This document shows positions 1-7,946 of a stretch of DNA of 64,000 nt, piece by piece. Below the pieces are notes generated by a model. It ran no database searches, had not been told where the DNA came from, and was given only the letters and a program-made list of their open reading frames with translations. The stretch is from an uncultured Draconibacterium sp. (GTDB lineage Bacteria; Bacteroidota; Bacteroidia; Bacteroidales; Prolixibacteraceae). The position numbers were made by a program, and so were the translations under genes. Within the stretch, counting starts at the first letter, position 1, and every line of letters begins with the position of its first letter. The DNA lies in the NCBI GenBank assembly GCA_947492175.1, contig CANLMQ010000014.1:82572-146571 (forward strand), given 5' to 3'.

Positions 1-40
1 GTTTATATCTTTAAAATTCGGTTTCATATTTTCAGATATT

Positions 41-65
41 TGATACTTGATACTTGATACTTGAT
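41..65. repeat. 7-bp tandem repeat TGATACT x3
   Basis: Three perfect consecutive copies of TGATACT followed by a partial TGAT lie just downstream of the mutA stop codon. The following bases carry reversed-looking words (GGCATCC, CAGTATCC, CAGCATC). It is a short intergenic microsatellite; no function can be read from it. Confidence 0.8.
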
Positions 66-108
66 TTTTTATCCGGCATCCGCCTTTCAGTATCCAGCAT
101 CTGTTGTT

Positions 109-1971
109 TTATATTCCCAATTTACTTTGATACGCTTTAAGTTCTTCAAGAATATTACTCTTCACGTGAATGAAGTTGGTAATTCCTTTTGCTTCCAATT
201 CGGCCTGGCAGGCAGGTGCACCGGCAACAACCAGAATTTCATCACCTAATTGCTCTGCAACAGCAGGAACTATTTCAGCATATTCATCATCCGAACTACA
301 TACAACAACAATATCGGCACCGGCAGCTTTTGCAGCAGCAACACCTTCTTCCGTAGTTGCAAATCCGTTGTTATCGATTACTGTAAATCCGGCAACGGCA
401 AAAAAGTTGCAGCTAAACTGGGCACGTGCTTTACGGAAAGCAAGGTTCCCCATGGTTACCATAAATGCAACAGGGCGTTTGTTTTCTTTCGAGTACATAT
501 CGGTAGAGTAACGCAATGCCTCAAAAGGTTGTGCTCCGCGGTATGGTTTTAATGTTTCAACTTCGGCACCTTCAACAGTTAAATCAACCGGCTCGAAAAG
601 TGATCCATCAAATTGAGCATCTATTTTTTCAGTGAAGTTCGGGAATTGGTTGGTTCCCAAAAGATTTTCGCGGCGTTGTGCAATTTTTTTGTCGCGCTGC
701 GCAGCCATTGCTTTTACTTCTGCTTGAATAAAGCCTTCTTTAAATGCAGCAATAAAACCACCTTTATCCTGAACTGCAAGGAATAACTTCCAGGCTTCAT
801 CAGCTAAAGAAGCAGTCAGGTTTTCGATGTAATAAGAACCGGCTGATGGGTCGGCAATCTTATCCAGGTGCGATTCTTCTTTCAACAATGCCTGTTGGTT
901 GCGTGCAATTCTTTCCGAGAATTCGGTTGTTTCTTCGTAAATGGCGTTAAATGGTAAAACTGTTACCGAGTGTGCGCCACCTAAAACAGCTGACATGGCC
1001 TCAGTTTGAGTACGAAGCATATTTACATACGGATCGTAAACTGTTTTGTTGAAACGGTTGGTTTCGCTGTGTGCAATTAATTTAGCTGAACATTTACACT
1101 CTGGTCCGTAAGCCTCAACAACTTTCGACCATAATAAACGTGCAGCACGCAACTTGGCAATTTCCATGAAATAGTTGTTGCTAATTCCGAAATTGAATTT
1201 GATGGCGCGTGCAGCATCGTCGATGTTAACACCGGCTTCGGTTAGTTGAGTTAAGTACTCGGCTCCCTGTGCCAGCGAGAAAGCCACTTCCTGAGCAATT
1301 GAAGAACCGCTGTTTGCGAAAAATTTACCATGAACGGCAACCGTTCTCAGGTTTTTAACAGCTTTTGCTTTTTCAATGTTTGATTTAATCAAAGCAAGTG
1401 CATCGTTATCCAGCTTGCCTTGTAAAACCATGGTTCCAATCGGATCGATAGAAACTGACGCTACTACTTTATCTGCGTCCCAATTTCCTTCCGAAATGTA
1501 TTCGGCGAAAAGCTGTGCACAATTTGAGTTGTCGCATGAGCAAACCAGGTTTACCTCGGCGGCTTCCAAACAAATATCTTTTAATAAAACAGCCAGGCTC
1601 TCTTTTGTAACTGAGCCACATTCGCTAAAAAGAAATCCAAGAGATGTTACTCCTTTGCCTAATACATTCAAAGCCTTTTTGTTGGCTTCGGCAAAGTCTT
1701 GCACAAAAATATTTTGGCGAACAAACCAATCGTTGTTGGTTTTATTGTTTCCTCTCACGAATGGAAATTCTCCCGGTAAAGAGTTCAGGTATTCCAATCC
1801 TTCAAGGTTTTCCTGACGGTAATACGGACGAACATTAAATCCTTCCTGAGTTTTCCAGATCAATGCTCTCTCGTAATCTTTGCCTTTTAAATCGGCATTA
1901 ATTTTTGCTTCCCATTCTTCTGTTGTAACGGGGGCAAAATCGGTGAAAAGCTTTTGCTTTATATCTGCCAT
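109..1971 (-). CDS. mutA: methylmalonyl-CoA mutase small (beta) subunit
   Basis: Small subunit of the cobalamin-dependent mutase that interconverts succinyl-CoA and methylmalonyl-CoA in the cytoplasm, used for propionate formation or breakdown. The 620-residue protein has the family's N-terminal TIM barrel (for example YDPYVNMLRTQTEAMSAVLGG, shortened here to its core words) and a C-terminal flavodoxin-like domain. That domain lacks the DxHxxG cobalamin motif, which marks the non-catalytic subunit. I chose the ATG at 1971 (MADIKQKLF) because the upstream in-frame extension of 31 residues is not family-like and holds a promoter-like box. The large subunit gene mutB would be expected next, beyond the left edge of the window. 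Confidence 0.93.
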   Translation of the reverse strand: MADIKQKLFTDFAPVTTEEWEAKINADLKGKDYERALIWKTQEGFNVRPYYRQENLEGLEYLNSLPGEFPFVRGNNKTNNDWFVRQNIFVQDFAEANKKALNVLGKGVTSLGFLFSECGSVTKESLAVLLKDICLEAAEVNLVCSCDNSNCAQLFAEYISEGNWDADKVVASVSIDPIGTMVLQGKLDNDALALIKSNIEKAKAVKNLRTVAVHGKFFANSGSSIAQEVAFSLAQGAEYLTQLTEAGVNIDDAARAIKFNFGISNNYFMEIAKLRAARLLWSKVVEAYGPECKCSAKLIAHSETNRFNKTVYDPYVNMLRTQTEAMSAVLGGAHSVTVLPFNAIYEETTEFSERIARNQQALLKEESHLDKIADPSAGSYYIENLTASLADEAWKLFLAVQDKGGFIAAFKEGFIQAEVKAMAAQRDKKIAQRRENLLGTNQFPNFTEKIDAQFDGSLFEPVDLTVEGAEVETLKPYRGAQPFEALRYSTDMYSKENKRPVAFMVTMGNLAFRKARAQFSCNFFAVAGFTVIDNNGFATTEEGVAAAKAAGADIVVVCSSDDEYAEIVPAVAEQLGDEILVVAGAPACQAELEAKGITNFIHVKSNILEELKAYQSKLGI

Positions 1972-1999
1972 ATTAATTGTAGTTTTTGAAAATCGAACC

Positions 2000-2008
2000 G
2001 CAAAATTA
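2000..2008 (-). promoter_or_regulatory. Bacteroidetes -7 box TAATTTTGC upstream of mutA
   Basis: On the minus strand the bases read TAATTTTGC, matching the Bacteroidetes TAnnTTTG -7 consensus, about 28 bases before the mutA ATG. It supports the short mutA start. No clear -33 TTTG was seen. Confidence 0.45.
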
Positions 2009-2334
2009 AATGTTTTATATAATTGGTTATCAGAAACCCAGTGCTTTTTGCAGAATGTTAACAAAAATCATGTTTACGGGAATTTGAATTTAAGGTTTGC
2101 TTAAGCTAGCCAACATTTGTTAAGAATCAATCTTAATAAAACGATCGTTTTTGTTTGGGTCAGATATTTTTGACATAGCTTTAACATGGTTTAATACCGT
2201 GCTGTAAAATTGTTAACTGGTTGTTTTTCGGGAAGTAAGAAGCTTGTGTGGGAGCTTTTTGAATAACTGAGATAAGATTTTTTTATCTGGTTTTAATGAG
2301 TTTTTATTTTTTGTTTAAAAAATTAAATCAGCTT
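2009..2334. other. intergenic region, no gene seen
   Basis: This stretch lies between the mutA promoter region and the stop of the NrfD-type gene. It is AT-rich with a small palindrome AACGATCGTT near 2138. No convincing ORF, hairpin terminator or RNA gene was recognised. Confidence 0.5.
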
Positions 2335-3552
2335 TCATTTTTTCCTGATGTTGGTGATAGTATAATTTTCGAATACAATGGCAATAGCAATTTTTACCAA
2401 AAACGTAAAGAGTAAAAATCCAAGCGAGAAAATCATTGCAGCTGTCCTTATTTCTGTCATCGATGGGGTGTAAACATAAATTTGTCCTAAAGCATCGGGA
2501 GTAAATCCGGGTATTATAAGTGCAATCCCTTTTTCTACATAAACACTGGCGTAGATAAGAACGGCTCCAATGTTCAGTGTAATAAAGTTTTTTCGGGTTT
2601 TGGGGATCAGAAAAAGAACAAATGCTATAAATCCCATTAGTATGGAAGACCAGCTGTATGGTACAATTTCTTTTGAGTCGCCAATTCCGAACAGAAGGTA
2701 TTTCCAGTAAAGTATATGTTCGGTTCCGGAATAGAACTCCTTAAATAATTCGGCTATTGTAAAAAACAAGTAAATAAACATGGCGTAAACCATGAGTTCT
2801 GCAATAGTCCAGATAGCTTTATCTTTTATTTCGAAGTTTGTTATTTTCCGTAAAATCTGAAAAAGAATTAAAAGTATTGCCGGCCCCGAACAAAAGGCGG
2901 AAGCTAAAAATCTTGGTGCAAGTAAAGCGCTATTCCAGAAAGGGCGTGCTGGCAGGGCATTGTATAAAAATGCGGTTACTGTATGAATTCCGATGGCCAT
3001 GGGAATACTAATGAACACGATAATTTGAACCATCTTTTTATTGTATTCCTTCTTATTAAATATGGAGTATAATAAATGAGTAACAACAGTAAGGTTAATA
3101 ATAAGATACGCCAACAAAAAGAAAAAATCCCACGACAGCATTGAATACGGAAAATTCATGGTGCCAAGTAAGGGAAGCATGTGCCAGAAACGCAGCGGGT
3201 TTCCTATGTCGACCACTATAAATGCAATACACATGATTACTGCACAAACAGCGAGTAATTCGCCAAATATTACTATTTCTTTTATCGGCTTCCAGTTGTA
3301 AACATACGCCGGAATTACCAGCATTATTGCTGCTGCTGCAATACCAACCAGGAAGGTAAAATTACCGATATAAAAAGCCCACGATACAGAGTCGCGCATG
3401 TTTGTTGTAATCAGTCCGTCCCGAAGTTGATCGGAATATCCCAATGCGCCCCAAATGGTTAACACAATTAGAAAGAACAACCAGGCATAATATGCATTTG
3501 ATCCTCGCAGAATTAGTCTGATACTTCCGTTGAAAAAGCGAATAAAATTCAT
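2335..3552 (-). CDS. NrfD/PsrC-type membrane quinone-interacting subunit
   Basis: A 405-residue polytopic membrane protein with about ten hydrophobic segments, of the NrfD/PsrC/HybB family. These proteins exchange electrons with the (mena)quinone pool and a periplasmic iron-sulfur partner. It starts MNFIRFFNGS, and its second segment carries the family-like stretch SWAFYIGNFTFLVGIAAAA. It lies 53 bp downstream of the four-cluster ferredoxin and tetraheme cytochrome genes on the same strand, so the three look like one complex. No molybdopterin catalytic subunit is adjacent, so the terminal substrate cannot be named. The family is fairly sure; the exact complex is not. Confidence 0.85.
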   Translation of the reverse strand: MNFIRFFNGSIRLILRGSNAYYAWLFFLIVLTIWGALGYSDQLRDGLITTNMRDSVSWAFYIGNFTFLVGIAAAAIMLVIPAYVYNWKPIKEIVIFGELLAVCAVIMCIAFIVVDIGNPLRFWHMLPLLGTMNFPYSMLSWDFFFLLAYLIINLTVVTHLLYSIFNKKEYNKKMVQIIVFISIPMAIGIHTVTAFLYNALPARPFWNSALLAPRFLASAFCSGPAILLILFQILRKITNFEIKDKAIWTIAELMVYAMFIYLFFTIAELFKEFYSGTEHILYWKYLLFGIGDSKEIVPYSWSSILMGFIAFVLFLIPKTRKNFITLNIGAVLIYASVYVEKGIALIIPGFTPDALGQIYVYTPSMTEIRTAAMIFSLGFLLFTFLVKIAIAIVFENYTITNIRKK

Positions 3553-3605
3553 AATGTAATTTGTTAGTTATTCTTTAAAATCTTCTGTAAAACTGTAATG
3601 CCGTA

Positions 3606-4496
3606 TTAAACTCCGAAGAAATAATAAAACCGGGGTTGTGTGTTCAACTCTTCTTTTAAAACAAGCACGCGTTTGTTTTCCAGAATGTATCTTATTTCGC
3701 TTTCCGGATCCAGCAGGTTGCCGAATTTGCGCGCTCCAACCGGACAAATTTCAACACACGAAGGATATTTGCCTTTTCGAACCCTTTGAATACAAAATGT
3801 ACATTTTTCAACTACACCTTTCATACGTGGACGATTGCCCAGATAATGCATGTCGGTATTAAGTTCATCTGCCGGAATCTCAGGCTCTCCCCAGTTGAAA
3901 TGCCGGGCTCCGTATGGACATGCTGCCATACAATACCTGCACCCGATACACCAGTTATAGTCAATAACAACAATCCCGTCAGGTTCCTGCCAGGTTGCTT
4001 TTACAGGGCAAACAGTTGTACATTGTGGAGTTCGGCACTGCTGACAAGCAACAGGTAAATAGAAATGAGCTTTTTCGGGAACCTTCTCCGGATTGTAATG
4101 TACGTCGGAATGGGCAAAATCAATTCCTTTTTCTTTTTCCATTTGTAGTACCTGAATCCAATGAATTTGAGGTGTTCGGGATTGATTGTTTTCTCCTACA
4201 CAGGCATAAACGCATCTTCGGCAGCCAATACATCTCGATAAATCAAGGGCATAAGCAAATTCTACTTTCTCCATAGCCGGTTTTGCCGAGACATGAAATT
4301 TTTTATCAAATTTCTCGTTGTACTTTTTCTCCAGATTTTTAATGATGTCCTCTTTCTCCTTTTTTGATAGGGTTCTGAAGTTTCGTTGAAAAAACTCTTC
4401 CAGTTCTTTCAGGTTACAACCTGTTGCTGCCAATGCTGAGAGAGATGCCAGAGATATGTTTTTTAAGAACGATCTTCTCGATTTTTTCTTTTTCAT
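3606..4496 (-). CDS. periplasmic four-cluster ferredoxin subunit with Tat signal
   Basis: A 296-residue electron-transfer protein of the NrfC/HybA/DmsB class. The N terminus has a twin-arginine motif (SRRSFLKN) followed by a hydrophobic stretch ending in ATGC, so it is probably Tat-exported and may be lipidated at Cys27. Four cysteine groups for [4Fe-4S] clusters are visible: CIGCRRCVYAC, CQQCRTPQCTTVCP, CIGCRYCMAACP and CTFC...CVEICP. The start overlaps the end of the upstream cytochrome gene by 4 bp (ATGA), which indicates translational coupling. It should pass electrons between the cytochrome and the NrfD-type membrane subunit. Confidence 0.9.
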   Translation of the reverse strand: MKKKKSRRSFLKNISLASLSALAATGCNLKELEEFFQRNFRTLSKKEKEDIIKNLEKKYNEKFDKKFHVSAKPAMEKVEFAYALDLSRCIGCRRCVYACVGENNQSRTPQIHWIQVLQMEKEKGIDFAHSDVHYNPEKVPEKAHFYLPVACQQCRTPQCTTVCPVKATWQEPDGIVVIDYNWCIGCRYCMAACPYGARHFNWGEPEIPADELNTDMHYLGNRPRMKGVVEKCTFCIQRVRKGKYPSCVEICPVGARKFGNLLDPESEIRYILENKRVLVLKEELNTQPRFYYFFGV

Positions 4497-5107
4497 TGTT
4501 TTTCTTTTTTGGGATTCATAAAGCTGATATTCTCTTGCATTATCGGAGGCGGTTCGGGAGTTAATTCCTCAAATTTTGGCGAATGCGGATTGTGGCAGTG
4601 AACACAAAGCAGGTATTCCTTCTTGCCATTCCACTCGCCGGTCCTTTTTCCATGCACCCCAACTTTCCAGTCTCTTAGTTTCTCTCCGTGGCACTGCCCG
4701 CACAATTTGTACGATTCTTTAAAGTCCAACAGTTTCCCGCTGGCAAGCTTTAACGAATCACGGTTGTTGGTATCGTGGCAATCCAGGCACCACCGGTTTT
4801 CGCTGTCGTGATTAAACATGGCTGTGATATCATCGTGCATATCTACAAGTTCTCTTTTTGATGGATTGGGTGCTATTTCTGAGTGGCAATCGTTGCAAGG
4901 GAAAATTCCATCGGTTAATGGAGGTGCTTCAACAGCAATTTCGGTAGCCTTTGTTGTCTTTATCAAACTTTGCTCTTCCGGTTTTTGTAATTCTGATTCA
5001 CTGTTCCCGGTTCCGGATTTGTTGGTAGAACAACTGTAAAAGAGTGAGATCAGAAAAGCCAGTAGTAAGCGTTGTATCTTCCTGGATTGAATGTTTATAA
5101 TCTTCAT
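4493..5107 (-). CDS. tetraheme c-type cytochrome lipoprotein
   Basis: A 204-residue exported protein with a lipoprotein signal (LFYSC, Cys26) and four CxxCH heme-binding motifs: CNDCH, CLDCH, CGQCH and CVHCH. The residues between signal and first heme are polar and low in complexity. It is first in a coupled group with the ferredoxin and NrfD-type genes, an arrangement like the cytochrome, FeS and NrfD parts of Qrc or Nrf-type complexes. The heme count is lower than the six of QrcA. It most likely carries electrons at the periplasmic face of the inner membrane. The redox partner is unknown. Confidence 0.87.
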   Translation of the reverse strand: MKIINIQSRKIQRLLLAFLISLFYSCSTNKSGTGNSESELQKPEEQSLIKTTKATEIAVEAPPLTDGIFPCNDCHSEIAPNPSKRELVDMHDDITAMFNHDSENRWCLDCHDTNNRDSLKLASGKLLDFKESYKLCGQCHGEKLRDWKVGVHGKRTGEWNGKKEYLLCVHCHNPHSPKFEELTPEPPPIMQENISFMNPKKEKQ

Positions 5108-5162
5108 ATTTGTTTTTTTACAGGTTGTAATTAGTGTCTACTGTGACAGAATTTGTTTCTGT

Positions 5163-6818
5163 TCATTCCTTCTTCTTTGTGAAGTATTTTGTATATAAAA
5201 CGGAAACCGTAATGGATAGAATGGCAAGTACTAAAAATATCAGTACACGGTATCCAATATCAATGTTTGACATGTCGATAAACAATAGTCGGATGGTTGA
5301 AGCAATCAGGGCTGCAATGGCCAGCCAGCGGTATTTTTTCTTTTTTAGCAGTAAGCTTACCATAAAAAAAAGTACGGCAGCAAAAATCCATGAGGCCGTT
5401 ATATATCCTGTTGGAGAGATGTAATTAAGTGTAACGAGTGTCATTAAAAAGCCGGCAATAAGGTAGAGATTGCGAACCATCTCTGTTCTTATATTTAAGC
5501 GCTGTTTCTTCCAGTTAATAATTCTGGCCGAAACAAATGCCACTAACATATACGAAAGATTTATTTGAATTTGGTTTCCTGATTGCGTAAGATAGACTGT
5601 CATTAGTGTTAAAAAGAGAATGGTGTTCATTATTACAATAAACCTCGATCGGTACCACAAGGCCATGGAAACCACCAACAAGCTCTGAAGTGCGAAATAG
5701 GAATATGATTCAGGAAGTCCGAAAATACCATAAATGGCAACGCTCAATGATAAGAATCCGAAAAGGACATACATTGATGCTGTGATTTTTATAAATGAAT
5801 GCAATTGGAGAATTACTGAGAATAGCAAACAGAAGACACTTAAGAGAACAAAAATAGGAACATAGTTTTCTTTAAAGTAAGTGATGATAATTAGCCCTAG
5901 AATTACTGTAAATCCAAGACCGTTCCATACAATTGAGGCAATAACAAATTCTTTCGATGCTTCCTTTCTGTGCGGGATAAGTGCCAGCATGGAAAAAGCA
6001 ATCCAACTGAGAATAAAAAACCAGTATCCGTTCTCCGGAGTCGAAATGAATTCGGGATTATTGCCAAATATAGGATTGTTTATCAGCCAGTCTACATGTA
6101 CCAGATAAACTAAAAAAATGAATATAAAAGTAAGTTTTAGCCATCCAAACTTGTAATACAAAAATATACTTAACAGGGCAGTAGTCGCTGCAATACCAGC
6201 CAAAAAATTAACCGTGTTGCTTACTATTCCGCATGTTAGCAGCATAAGTAAAACAAGTGCTGCCATCAGTTGTGATTTTTTCCGGTAGGCTTTGTAGAGT
6301 AAGGCAACCGTTACAAAGCCTAACAGGACTAATCCTAAAGTTTCGTTTTTAATAACAGGACTAGCTTGAAAAAAATGAAGACGAAGTGTGAAATAATAGA
6401 TCAGCAGATGTCCGTTAAAAGCAAACAGTTTAGAAAGAAAGGAATAGGATTGGCGTGTAATCCACGAAGTGAGATATAGTCCTGCAACTGCAATAAAGCC
6501 AACAATAGTTGCAATAATTGGCGTTCCGGTATTTTGTATATACGAAACCAGAAAAGTGATTCCAATAAATAGAACAATGTTTCCTAACCAGGCCATTCCT
6601 GCTTCTCCCACTCCAAACTCAATGGAACTTTTGGGTTTAAACGGGAAGTTTATTTCGACATATTCTTTTTGTGGAGCAGGATCTTTGTTTTCTGTTGTTT
6701 GGTTCAGCCGTTGTAGCTTGTTAATGCTTTTTTCAACTTTTTCTAACCTTTCATTTAATGCAATAATAGTTTCTTTGAGGTGTTCAATTTCCGAGAAACT
6801 GGATTTTTCCTTTTGCAT
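5163..6818 (-). CDS. DUF2339-like multi-pass membrane protein
   Basis: A 551-residue protein with an N-terminal coiled coil (about residues 8-40, LKETIIALNERLEKVEKSI), a short linker, then some fifteen or more hydrophobic helices. The transition GMAWLGNIVLFIGITFLVSY is typical of the DUF2339 family, whose function is not established. I prefer the ATG at 6818 over the GTG one codon upstream. It ends 55 bp before the cytochrome gene on the same strand and could be co-transcribed with it, though nothing in its sequence points to electron transfer. Confidence 0.72.
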   Translation of the reverse strand: MQKEKSSFSEIEHLKETIIALNERLEKVEKSINKLQRLNQTTENKDPAPQKEYVEINFPFKPKSSIEFGVGEAGMAWLGNIVLFIGITFLVSYIQNTGTPIIATIVGFIAVAGLYLTSWITRQSYSFLSKLFAFNGHLLIYYFTLRLHFFQASPVIKNETLGLVLLGFVTVALLYKAYRKKSQLMAALVLLMLLTCGIVSNTVNFLAGIAATTALLSIFLYYKFGWLKLTFIFIFLVYLVHVDWLINNPIFGNNPEFISTPENGYWFFILSWIAFSMLALIPHRKEASKEFVIASIVWNGLGFTVILGLIIITYFKENYVPIFVLLSVFCLLFSVILQLHSFIKITASMYVLFGFLSLSVAIYGIFGLPESYSYFALQSLLVVSMALWYRSRFIVIMNTILFLTLMTVYLTQSGNQIQINLSYMLVAFVSARIINWKKQRLNIRTEMVRNLYLIAGFLMTLVTLNYISPTGYITASWIFAAVLFFMVSLLLKKKKYRWLAIAALIASTIRLLFIDMSNIDIGYRVLIFLVLAILSITVSVLYTKYFTKKKE

Positions 6819-7289
6819 CACTCAGAATTTTAAGGTTGTAAATCTTGCAATCATATCGTATGCGGAATACCCGATAATACTTTAATAATAACCTGATCCA
6901 AACAACTTTTGCCTATCCGGTCTTGACTAACTATTTCAAATTGCAAGTCCATTAAATTTATTGAATTTGGATTTACAATGGAATTTTTTGATATGATATA
7001 AATCAGTTGGGTGTTGAATATCAAGAACTTTTGTGATTTATGTCAATTGTAGAGAAAGTATCATCATAATGAAAGTGGAATTAATACAAATCTGAAATCA
7101 ATTGGTATGTCGGTATAAAACTATCATTGGCCGGAATGTTGGATAAATCATAAATGGGCTAAACTGGCTTCCCCAAAAAAGGCGGCATTCTTTTTAGTTA
7201 AAGAATGTAAAAATGCAGGTATGCCCGCTTTTCTCTTTATTTTTTAGTTTGAATTTTTCTAAATTGCAATTCTCGAATACAACAGAACA
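6819..7289. other. intergenic region between divergent genes
   Basis: About 470 bp separates two divergently transcribed genes, so promoters of both should lie here. It is AT-rich. I saw no repeat array, RNA gene or ORF worth calling. Confidence 0.5.
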
Positions 7290-7793
7290 ATGATGGAAAA
7301 GCTGGTGTGGAGTAAGGATATTTTTGGTTCAAAGCTGGAAATCAGGCAGGGAGCAGATTCAATAGGTAAAATTAACTGGGATAATATGTTGAGCTCAAAA
7401 GCCCAGGCAATGATTAATGGGAAGTTTTTTACCCTTAACCGCGAATGGTTTCTTTCAAAACTTGAAATATTTGATGGAAATAGCCAGGCACTGCTTGGCC
7501 AGGTTATGGTTAATATTTTTAATCCGCGCAGCGATGTTGTAATTAACGGCAAGCGGTTTGAGCTGGAAATAAAGAATTTTTATCAATCGCGCTGGAGTTG
7601 GAAATACAAGGGTGAAGAGATTATAATTTTTACCTCGAACGAATTTATTACCAAAGATAAAGGAACCATTGAACTGGCAACTACCTGCAACGAAGAAGTT
7701 GAAATACTTATTCTTCTTGGGCTTTTTGTGCGTAACCAGTTTATTCTTTTTATGTTGCTGGGAATTGCGGTGGCTTTTTTGGTAATTCTGTAA
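7290..7793 (+). CDS. hypothetical protein with C-terminal membrane segment
   Basis: A 167-residue protein I do not recognise. Residues 1-135 look like a beta-rich soluble domain with regularly spaced short strands (SKLEIRQGADSIGKINW, GKRFELEIKNFY), reminiscent of LURP-one/Tubby-like scramblase folds, but that is only an impression. The last 25 residues (FILFMLLGIAVAFLVIL) form one transmembrane helix at the very C terminus. ATG occurs twice in a row at the start. It stands alone, facing metG convergently, with an inverted repeat between them. Confidence 0.6.
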   Translation: MMEKLVWSKDIFGSKLEIRQGADSIGKINWDNMLSSKAQAMINGKFFTLNREWFLSKLEIFDGNSQALLGQVMVNIFNPRSDVVINGKRFELEIKNFYQSRWSWKYKGEEIIIFTSNEFITKDKGTIELATTCNEEVEILILLGLFVRNQFILFMLLGIAVAFLVIL

Positions 7794-7825
7794 ACATTAT
7801 ATTGTTTGATTAAACCCTTTTTTGC

Positions 7826-7859
7826 ATAAAAAAACCGCCTTTGCGTACAAAAGCGGCTT
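7826..7859 (-). terminator. intrinsic terminator downstream of metG
   Basis: Read on the minus strand, an interrupted inverted repeat (AAGCCGC...GGCGGTT) with a four-base loop is followed by a run of seven T. The pairing is better as minus-strand RNA (one G-U pair where the plus strand has a mismatch), so it belongs mainly to metG, though it may also serve the plus-strand gene ending at 7793. Confidence 0.75.
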
Positions 7860-7870
7860 AATATAATAGA

Positions 7871-7939
7871 GTAAGTTTTCTACCCGATGTAACTCGGCAA
7901 GAAACCTTACGGAAAAGCGCCAACGCAATGTTGACGCTT
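7871..7939 (-). other. two consecutive hairpins in metG 3' region
   Basis: Bases 7871-7910 form a long symmetric hairpin: GTAAG/CTTAC, TTTCT/AGAAA and CCGA/TCGG, separated by matched 1x1 and 2x2 internal loops. Bases 7915-7939 form a second hairpin, AAGCG.CAAC paired with GTTG.CGCTT. Together with the terminator they make three hairpins between the metG stop and the end of the transcript. This could be a structured 3' UTR or a processed small RNA. No known RNA family was recognised. Confidence 0.5.
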
Positions 7940-7946
7940 GTAATTC

